Shown here: positions 1-5,986 of the stretch, one piece after another
Numbering within the stretch: position 1 is the stretch's first letter
Layout of the letters: the number at the start of each line of letters is the position of its first letter
Assembly (NCBI GenBank): GCA_001587675.1
Contig: LNGD01000012.1
Span: 1 to 20,853, forward strand
DNA: 20,853 nucleotides
Reading direction: 5' to 3'
DNA from: Candidatus Methanofastidiosum methylothiophilum
GTDB lineage: Archaea > Methanobacteriota_B > Thermococci > Methanofastidiosales > Methanofastidiosaceae
Translations under genes and position numbers: made by a program
The notes under the pieces: generated by a model
The model's input: only the letters and a program-made list of their open reading frames with translations
What the model was told of the DNA's origin: nothing
Database searches by the model: none

Positions 1-45
1 CATACTTAAATCGAAGTTAAATATTTTTCTATCCTAAGAGAATAC

Positions 46-89
46 GACTTGTAATCAGCAAGTCGGGGGTTCAAATCCCCCCCGGGGCT
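46..89 (+). tRNA. tRNA-Thr(UGU), 3' portion only
   Basis: From base 46 the sequence reads as the second half of a threonine tRNA. It has the last two bases of the 5' anticodon strand (GA), loop CTTGTAA with U33 and anticodon TGT (50-52), 3' strand TCAGC (55-59), variable loop AAGTC, T-arm GGGGG-TTCAAAT-CCCCC (65-81), acceptor 3' strand CCGGGGC (82-88) and discriminator T89. The matching GCTGA and GCCCCGG needed for the 5' half are absent from bases 1-45, which are AT-rich. The gene may carry an intron at position 29/30 with the 5' exon outside the window, be a split tRNA half, or be the att copy left by an element integrated to the left. No CCA is encoded. Confidence 0.8.
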
Positions 90-228
90 TCCTTTCTAAA
101 AGTATTTTCAAATTTATAGAATGCCTAAAAATGCCTAAAAGGTACTTGAAATCAATATTTTAAGAAATTTATCAATAATAAAAATAAAAGTATTTTTAAT
201 TAATCTTTGGCCAAGTTACAATAAGATC

Positions 229-315
229 TTATTTCTTCTTTGCTGCTGGCTTTTTGGCCTCTGGCTTCTTTTCTTGTTTTTTTTCTCCCTTCTTTTCTTT
301 CTTCTTTTCTGCCAT
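229..315 (-). CDS. 28-residue lysine-rich peptide
   Basis: This short ORF starts with ATG at 315-313 and ends with TAA at 231-229. It encodes 28 residues built almost entirely of Lys, Glu, Ala, Pro and Gly (MAEKKKEKKG... ending PAAKKK). A clear box A (367-374) lies upstream, giving an inferred leader of about 30 nt with a weak GAGTG ribosome binding motif. The leader also contains the small inverted repeat GTAGTT-AAA-AACTAC. I recognise no family. The composition resembles the disordered tails of archaeal ribosomal or chromatin proteins, but that is inference. The good promoter and clean ATG-to-stop frame favour a real gene; the low complexity is the main reason for doubt. Confidence 0.5.
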   Translation of the reverse strand: MAEKKKEKKGEKKQEKKPEAKKPAAKKK

Positions 316-366
316 AATTTCACACTCAGTAGTTTTTAACTACCACCATAGTTAAAACATTTATAG

Positions 367-374
367 TATATAAA
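367..374 (-). promoter_or_regulatory. Box A (TATA) promoter for the Lys-rich peptide
   Basis: On the minus strand this reads TTTATATA, the archaeal box A consensus. The expected transcription start is about 26 nt downstream, near 345, leaving about 30 nt before the ATG at 315. Confidence 0.6.
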
Positions 375-455
375 GTTATTGGCTACCGCTACCCTCAAAT
401 GATAATAAGAATTAAAAATTAGGCCATATAGTTAGATAATGATCTGAAAAAAATA

Positions 456-1469
456 TTACAGTCTAAAAAATCTTCTTTTCAAAGAAGTCTCTTTCACAAT
501 GCTCTCAGTTAATCCTTTTAGAAGTCCTAGAATAATTGGCCCATAAAGTAAACCTACAGGCCCCATCATATAAGCCCCACCTAAGAAACCGACAAGCACG
601 ATAAAAGGATGAAGATGTGCTTGATTCCCACCAAGTTTTGGGAATATATAAAAATTATATAATATCCCTAAAAATGCTACTCCGTATATCAAAAGAGCAA
701 ATCCCCTAAAAAGATCTCCTATAAGAAGGTAGAAAACTCCGACTGGAATAAAAACTGTCCAAGGGCCGGTGACGGGCAACAGTGCCGCAAATCCAACAAA
801 GAGTCCCAATAGAAACGAGTATGGTATGCCGAGGGCGATGAATCCTATTGTCGCAAGTAATCCAGTTATCATTGCACTCATCACGTTCCCATATATCAAG
901 CCATTAATCACTTTCTTTGTAGGCTCAAGTATTTCTAACAAATCTTTGTAATAAGAAGAGGGCATAATTTTTCTGAAAAAATCTTCAATGCTTTCTCTTT
1001 CATGAAGAAAATAATAAAGGGCCAAGAATAAAATTACCATATTTAATACAGTAAGTGGCAATCTACTCATTGTTCTGTTAAACATTTGGGACAAATTTAT
1101 TATTTGTGGAAAATTCTGAGTAATAAAACTATAAAAAGGGGATTGAGTAATATTTATTCCAAAAAGGCTGAAGATAGAGAATACCGAACTGCTACTTAAA
1201 ATCTCAGTAACTAATCTAAGTTCTGTTAAAGCCTTGAACAACACATATAATACCACTAATAATATTGGCGCAGAAATAAATAGTGTGGTGAGTGCTGCTG
1301 ATAATCCCTTTCTATTTGTTTTTTTGAATAGAATATTATAAACTGGAAGAAACGCGTATGCAAAGACAAATCCCCCAATTATTCCCGGAAGCATTGGATA
1401 AACTAAATAGACACCCATTAATACAATTATAGCAGAAATTGTAAATTTAATGTAAGAAATTCTATCCAT
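456..1469 (-). CDS. AI-2E/PerM-family (UPF0118) membrane transporter
   Basis: This 337-residue polytopic membrane protein has the layout of the AI-2E transporter family: two N-terminal hydrophobic segments (about 8-45), a third at about 60-85, a central soluble stretch with HERESIEDFFRKIMPSSYY (about 155-173), then a dense set of C-terminal segments rich in Gly-Pro motifs (LGIPYSFLLGLFVGFAALLP and GGAYMMGPVGLLYGPIILG). The length is typical of the family. Members export small molecules, or ions in some bacterial cases; the substrate here cannot be told. The ATG at 1469 has no obvious ribosome binding site and an A/T-rich element about 20-30 nt upstream, so a leaderless transcript is plausible. 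The C terminus is basic (LKRRFFRL). Confidence 0.85.
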   Translation of the reverse strand: MDRISYIKFTISAIIVLMGVYLVYPMLPGIIGGFVFAYAFLPVYNILFKKTNRKGLSAALTTLFISAPILLVVLYVLFKALTELRLVTEILSSSSVFSIFSLFGINITQSPFYSFITQNFPQIINLSQMFNRTMSRLPLTVLNMVILFLALYYFLHERESIEDFFRKIMPSSYYKDLLEILEPTKKVINGLIYGNVMSAMITGLLATIGFIALGIPYSFLLGLFVGFAALLPVTGPWTVFIPVGVFYLLIGDLFRGFALLIYGVAFLGILYNFYIFPKLGGNQAHLHPFIVLVGFLGGAYMMGPVGLLYGPIILGLLKGLTESIVKETSLKRRFFRL

Positions 1470-1531
1470 TAAATAAGTTAATTGCTTTTTATTTTTAAGA
1501 GTTATCTAAAATAAAAAATAAAATATTAAAA

Positions 1532-2452
1532 TTAAGAGCAGTTTTCTTCAGAGGGCCTTATGCACTTCTGTTTTGCCTCACACCATACATAACCTGCCGA
1601 CGCCTTGCAACCGTGCTCGTCTGTGTCTCCCCCAATAGCAGGACAGGACTCTTCCCAAGCCCTATAGCATTTTTGTGTTGTATCACACCACTGGTAGCCG
1701 GCAGATAAATTGCAGCCGTGTTCGTCTACATCTCCACCGATATTGCATGATTCCTCCCAAGGTCTAATGCACTTCTGTTTTACGTCACACCAAATATATC
1801 CTGCCGATTCTTTGCAACCATGCTCATCAAGGTCTCCGCCAATACTGCAGGTTTCTTCAAATGGCCTGTAACACTTGTTTGTGTACTGGCACCACTGGTA
1901 ACCTGCAGCGATTAGGCAGCCGTGTTCGTCTCTGTCACCGCCTATTGGTTTAATTTCGGGGCATGACTCTTCCCAAGTTCTAAGGCATTTCTGTTTTGAT
2001 TCGCACCACTGATACCCTGCACCTACAAGACATCCGTGTTCGTCTCTGTCACCGCCGATTGGCTTTGTCTCAGAGCAGTGTTCTTCCCAAGGTTTGATAC
2101 ACTTGTTCTTTAATGCACACCATTCTTCACCGTCATCTATAAGACACCCATGCTCGTCCTTATGTATCTCTCTTGAGCAGTTTTCTTCCCAAGATCTAAT
2201 GCATTTCTGTTTTATTTCACACCAAGTGTATCCAGCGCTTCCAATGCAACCATGCTCATCCCTGTCACTGCCTACTGGTTGAATACACTGGTCAGGTGGT
2301 TTAATGCATTTCTGTAAAGCATCACACCAAGAATATCCTGAAGAGATAATACATCCATGCTCATCTTTCTCTTCCTTTGGAGTTTGGGCACAACCTAGTA
2401 AAAGTGAAACTATCACAATACTAGAAATCAAAATTAAGTACTTATGTTTCAT
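1532..2452 (-). CDS. Secreted lipoprotein with eight DEHGC four-cysteine repeats
   Basis: An N-terminal hydrophobic segment ends in the lipobox LLLGC, so the protein is probably exported and lipid-anchored. The rest is eight tandem units that start DEHGC and follow C-x8-C-x5-C-x7-C (x6 in the first unit), with conserved GYxWC and QKCIRPWEExC cores. The second, fourth, fifth and later units are joined by short GGD linkers. Four cysteines per unit suggest two disulfides or a metal site in each. I do not recognise a named family or function; similar single units occur at the ends of bacterial lipoproteins. I chose the ATG at 2452 because box A TTATATAT (2475-2482) is centred 26 nt upstream, which fits a leaderless transcript. 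An in-frame ATG at 2461 would add three residues. Confidence 0.8.
   Translation of the reverse strand: MKHKYLILISSIVIVSLLLGCAQTPKEEKDEHGCIISSGYSWCDALQKCIKPPDQCIQPVGSDRDEHGCIGSAGYTWCEIKQKCIRSWEENCSREIHKDEHGCLIDDGEEWCALKNKCIKPWEEHCSETKPIGGDRDEHGCLVGAGYQWCESKQKCLRTWEESCPEIKPIGGDRDEHGCLIAAGYQWCQYTNKCYRPFEETCSIGGDLDEHGCKESAGYIWCDVKQKCIRPWEESCNIGGDVDEHGCNLSAGYQWCDTTQKCYRAWEESCPAIGGDTDEHGCKASAGYVWCEAKQKCIRPSEENCS
1535..2365 (-). repeat. Eight tandem Cys-rich coding repeats
   Basis: Eight in-frame units of roughly 31-38 codons lie within the lipoprotein gene. Each encodes DEHGC, then GxxWC, then KC and a final C. The units differ at the DNA level but keep recognisable blocks, such as the codons for QKCIRPWEE, so unit number could change by recombination. 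Confidence 0.85.
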
Positions 2453-2474
2453 CACATACATTTAGACTATAAAA

Positions 2475-2482
2475 ATATATAA
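2475..2482 (-). promoter_or_regulatory. Box A promoter of the Cys-repeat lipoprotein
   Basis: The minus strand reads TTATATAT. Its centre is 26 nt from the second in-frame ATG at 2452, so transcription would begin at the start codon. Confidence 0.5.
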
Positions 2483-2592
2483 GTCTTTTGATTTATTTAC
2501 GAAAAATATAAAATAGATTAAAATAATCGCAAAAACCCCTAATAATAAATATTCTAAAATTAAAATAAGTTAAAAAGAATAGAAAATAAAAT

Positions 2593-5500
2593 TTAATTAA
2601 CAACTAATCTGAATACTTCGACGTCGAGCACTCCCTGTCTCGTAAAGGCCTTAGCAGTTACAGAGTAGGTTCCCTTTGGAACACTGTCAGAAACTGTTAG
2701 TGTGACCATATAAGTTCCAATACCGTGGGCTTTAATTTTCTGGTATTTTGGTTCGAATTTGACTGATACACCTTTTGGTAAATCTTCAAATCTGATACCC
2801 ACGTCATTCTGGGTCACGAATCCAAGATTATCAACCTGAGCTATCAGGCTCTTTGTACCTGGTGTAACTTCAAGGACTGCAATAACTTTTCCATCAATGA
2901 TGATGTTTGTACCGGTGTCTAATATTGTACCTATTGAACCATCAATTGGGATTGGACCTTGAGTTAGTGTCAATCGTTCAATATCAACTAATGGATATAG
3001 GAGCGCTGCTGGGACCTTTTCCTTTGGCGCTTCGCATATTACATCTATTCTAACGGTGCCGGTACTGTCACATTGGCCATCTGTTATTGTGTACTCAAAG
3101 AAGTCTGTACCACAGAAGTTTGCATCCGGACAGTATCTAATAATACCGTTTCTGAAGTCGAGGAATTCAATTGCACCGTGTGGTGAGTCCTTTATTCCAG
3201 TTACCTGTATTGGATCGCCGTTTGGATCATAGTCATTGTTCATTAGATTTAGAGTTATGCAATTATTCATTGTAGTAGTGTTATAGTCTCCTACAGCTAC
3301 AGGGCACTCTGGTTGTGGGCAGGGTACTGTTATTGTGACAGTTCCCCTATCATAAGAATATCCATTTGAAGCATTGTAATCAAATGTTACGGTTCCGCAG
3401 CTGCCCTGTGGGCAGAATCTTATTGTGCCGTTTGGATCGAGTACTGTTACATTTCCGAAGTTTGGAGTTGTTACTGATCCAGAAACTACCTGTACTTTGT
3501 ATCCGGAGCCATCGTCGTTATCAGTGATATTGAATTCTACGCAGGTGAATCTGTCCACAGTAGAATTGAAATCATCATTTGTAGTTACTTGTGGGCATGG
3601 TACTGTTATTGTGACTTTGGCTGTATCATATGCATCTCCATCGGTGACTGTGTAGTTAAATTCCATTGTGCCACACTGGTTTTCTGGGCAAATTCTAATT
3701 AGACCTCTTGTATCAATTATTGAGACGTTTCCGAAGTTTGGATCAGTTAATTCTGTTAATAGTAGTGTGTCATTTTCAGGATCATAATCGTTTATTGTGA
3801 CATTAATATCTATGCATGCCCCAATTGTAGTTGTGTTGAAGTCGTCGACTGCCATTAAATGGTCGTTGACGCAGGTAACATCTATTGAAACTGTTGCGAT
3901 GTTTGAATCTGCTGTGCCGTCGTTGGCCTTGTATGTGAAGCTGTCAGGGCCGCAGTAGTTTGCATTTGGTGTGTATGTGAATGAGCCGTCTGCATTCAAT
4001 GTGACTGTACCGTTGGACGGGTCAGTCACCTTGATCGCTGTGAGCGGATTACCTTCTGGGTCTGTATCATTTCCAAGGACACCTGGTGCAACTATTGTGA
4101 GTGGTGTGTCCTCGGCTGTACTGTATGAGTCGTTCACAGCTGTTGGCGGGTCGTTGACGCAGGTAATTGTGACGCTGACTGTTCCTACTGCAGTAAGCCC
4201 AAGACTGTCCCTAATCTGGTAAGTAAATGTATCAGTTCCACAATAATTATCTTCAGGACAATATCTAATATATGTCCCAAAATTAACTGTGGTGCCATGG
4301 CTTGGATTAGAAAAATTAGCATCAATCAAAGTAATAGTATCCCCATTTGGGTCACCATCGTTACTTAAAACAGCTATATTAACACAAGTATCTTCAGTAG
4401 TTGTTACATAATCAGGATTTGCAAATGGAGGCGCATTGCAAGTACTTGATTTCAAAGAATAGTAAACATTTTCACCGTCCCCAGTCTGTCCAGGCCCAGT
4501 ATAAATTAAGTTTCCTACAAGAAACTCTAAACAACCATCGTCATTTATATCTGCAAGCGCTAATGATTCAGTAACAAAATCTTTGTTATCAACATCTTCT
4601 TTTTGGTAACTAGGCTCTAAGTGGTATACATTCTTATGCTCTTCATGACCTATAATCAGGTCATACCCACCAGAATTATCTATATCTTCAACAAGCAACG
4701 CACTTGGTTTGTGGTAAGTATTAATGGGATTAGTCAATGTCCATGAACATTTAGAAGTAGTATAGTAAATTGAGATTCTCTGCTGTTTTGCGTCTCCCGG
4801 CGCGGTACTGGGAGGTTCTTCTCCTAAAATGATATCTAAGTCATTATCCCCATCAAAATCCTTTAGAACTACTTCAAGTGTTTCAAATGGGTAATATATG
4901 CCTTTGCTCCAAGGATACTTAGTATAAATACAGGAATCCCATGTTCCTAGCCAGCTGCCTGATGAATTACCATCGTTATAGTAAACAACGTTATCCCGGT
5001 CACTGCTTTCACCTGTCACAACATCAAGGTATCCATTGCCATCCATATCCCCTACGGCTAAGGATAATGTACTGAAAGTGTCAGTGCTGGAAGAGTTTGT
5101 CAAGTTGTTAGATGCCCATGTAAACGAATGAGTTGTGGGATTATAGGATTCAAAGATATATACTTTATTCATCTGCCCAAAGTTACCAAATACTAGGTCA
5201 GTATACCCGTCTTTGTTCATATCTCCTATATCAAGGGCTTGACTATTATAAGATGCAGAATCAACATTAGAGGCATACCAGTCTATGCAACCAGTAGAGG
5301 GATTTAATCCACCATTTACATATACCTTATTTGGGGAGCCAACATTTGCAGTTATGACATCTAAAAGGCCATCTCCCGTTAAATCAGATAAAACTACTGT
5401 GGAGGTATTGTAGCTATCCGAGGTAATTTGGCATGTGTCCCACGTTAAGCAAAGCGTGCTCGCATTGTATCCCCTATTGAGGTATACCTTATTTACACCA

Positions 5501-5706
5501 ATGTTTCCAACTACTACATCTTCTCGACCATCTCCATCGATGTCACCTGCAGTAATCCAACGTGTATCGTCTTTATCATCAGTTATGTAACACCCACAAT
5601 AAAAAATGGATGAGTTAGGTGGAACTGTGTCACACCCAAGAACAAAATTTAATGTATTTAAACAAAGAAATATAAATAAAACTATCGATATGTATCTTTT
5701 ATTTAT
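2593..5706 (-). CDS. Large secreted propeller / Ig-like repeat surface protein (apparent AUA start)
   Basis: A 1037-residue exported protein. A signal sequence (NKRYISIVLFIFLCLNTLNF, ending VLGC, possibly a lipobox) is followed by seven FG-GAP/VCBS calcium-type repeats (about 50-410, e.g. GDIDGDGRED, GDMNKDGYTD, GDMDGNGYLD, KDFDGDNDLD), enough for one seven-bladed propeller. Five Ig/cadherin-like (Big_9 type) domains of about 94 residues each follow (422-891). A 146-residue C-terminal domain resembling NEW3/NPCBM-associated domains is shared with the secreted protein at 9540-10643. Such proteins usually act in adhesion or ligand binding at the cell surface. The frame is open up to 5730 with no ATG, GTG or TTG before the signal peptide. 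GGAGGT (5713-5718) sits 6 nt before ATA (5704-5706), which I take as the start. The next ATG (5220) would delete the signal peptide and the first two blades. Confidence 0.8.
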   Translation of the reverse strand: MNKRYISIVLFIFLCLNTLNFVLGCDTVPPNSSIFYCGCYITDDKDDTRWITAGDIDGDGREDVVVGNIGVNKVYLNRGYNASTLCLTWDTCQITSDSYNTSTVVLSDLTGDGLLDVITANVGSPNKVYVNGGLNPSTGCIDWYASNVDSASYNSQALDIGDMNKDGYTDLVFGNFGQMNKVYIFESYNPTTHSFTWASNNLTNSSSTDTFSTLSLAVGDMDGNGYLDVVTGESSDRDNVVYYNDGNSSGSWLGTWDSCIYTKYPWSKGIYYPFETLEVVLKDFDGDNDLDIILGEEPPSTAPGDAKQQRISIYYTTSKCSWTLTNPINTYHKPSALLVEDIDNSGGYDLIIGHEEHKNVYHLEPSYQKEDVDNKDFVTESLALADINDDGCLEFLVGNLIYTGPGQTGDGENVYYSLKSSTCNAPPFANPDYVTTTEDTCVNIAVLSNDGDPNGDTITLIDANFSNPSHGTTVNFGTYIRYCPEDNYCGTDTFTYQIRDSLGLTAVGTVSVTITCVNDPPTAVNDSYSTAEDTPLTIVAPGVLGNDTDPEGNPLTAIKVTDPSNGTVTLNADGSFTYTPNANYCGPDSFTYKANDGTADSNIATVSIDVTCVNDHLMAVDDFNTTTIGACIDINVTINDYDPENDTLLLTELTDPNFGNVSIIDTRGLIRICPENQCGTMEFNYTVTDGDAYDTAKVTITVPCPQVTTNDDFNSTVDRFTCVEFNITDNDDGSGYKVQVVSGSVTTPNFGNVTVLDPNGTIRFCPQGSCGTVTFDYNASNGYSYDRGTVTITVPCPQPECPVAVGDYNTTTMNNCITLNLMNNDYDPNGDPIQVTGIKDSPHGAIEFLDFRNGIIRYCPDANFCGTDFFEYTITDGQCDSTGTVRIDVICEAPKEKVPAALLYPLVDIERLTLTQGPIPIDGSIGTILDTGTNIIIDGKVIAVLEVTPGTKSLIAQVDNLGFVTQNDVGIRFEDLPKGVSVKFEPKYQKIKAHGIGTYMVTLTVSDSVPKGTYSVTAKAFTRQGVLDVEVFRLVVN
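3861..4166 (-). repeat. 18-bp direct repeats bracketing a GC-rich Ig-like domain
   Basis: The 18-mer GGTCGTTGACGCAGGTAA occurs at 3861-3878 and again at 4149-4166. The copies are 288 bp (exactly 96 codons) apart and enclose one Ig/cadherin-like domain. The enclosed bases 3901-4080 are about 50% GC by hand count, against about 34% in 4201-4320 of the same gene. The repeat encodes the inter-domain linker (TCVND). Confidence 0.85.
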
Positions 5707-5712
5707 GTTAAA

Positions 5713-5718
5713 ACCTCC
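5713..5718 (-). promoter_or_regulatory. Ribosome binding site before an ATA start
   Basis: The minus strand reads GGAGGT, followed by TTTAAC and then ATA (5704-5706) in the long open frame. Six nt is a normal spacing. This site decides the start of the large surface-protein gene. Confidence 0.7.
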
Positions 5719-5743
5719 ACTCCTCCCCTTTTAGATGTCAATT

Positions 5744-5864
5744 TTATTACATATAAAATGGGAATTTCCAATTTAAAAAGATTGCGGTTTTCTTAATTTT
5801 TTTTGGAATAAAATTAAATATTGAAGCGGAATCTTTAAAATTGCTTAATTATTACATATAAAAT
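5744..5864. repeat. 16-bp direct repeat pair in the intergenic region
   Basis: TTATTACATATAAAAT occurs at 5744-5759 and exactly again at 5849-5864, 105 bp apart. On the minus strand each copy carries a TTTTATAT box A. The rest of 5707-5986 is AT-rich, and I see no gene in it. Confidence 0.75.
5751..5758 (-). promoter_or_regulatory. Box A promoter of the large surface protein
   Basis: The minus strand reads TTTTATAT. Transcription would start near 5729, leaving a leader of about 23 nt that contains the GGAGGT site. Confidence 0.55.
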
Positions 5865-5986
5865 TCTAATTAATTATAAAAACTAGTCTTGTTAAACAGA
5901 AAGTTAATAATTAAGGTATATAAAAAAACAAAAGAATGTAAATAATTTAAACTGATTCCAGATATAGAAAACGTCAAATGTCTAAT

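Noticed and set aside
121..140. Tandem 10-bp repeat ATGCCTAAAA x2
   Set aside because: Two copies in AT-rich spacer DNA could arise by slippage; no function is indicated. Recorded only because it lies near the tRNA-Thr fragment.
1535..2365. Regular repeats considered as a CRISPR array
   Set aside because: The periodicity is of codons in an open reading frame, the units are not identical, and there are no unique spacers.
2593..5220. Large surface protein taken as starting at the ATG at 5220
   Set aside because: The upstream frame encodes two more FG-GAP repeats and a signal peptide without interruption.
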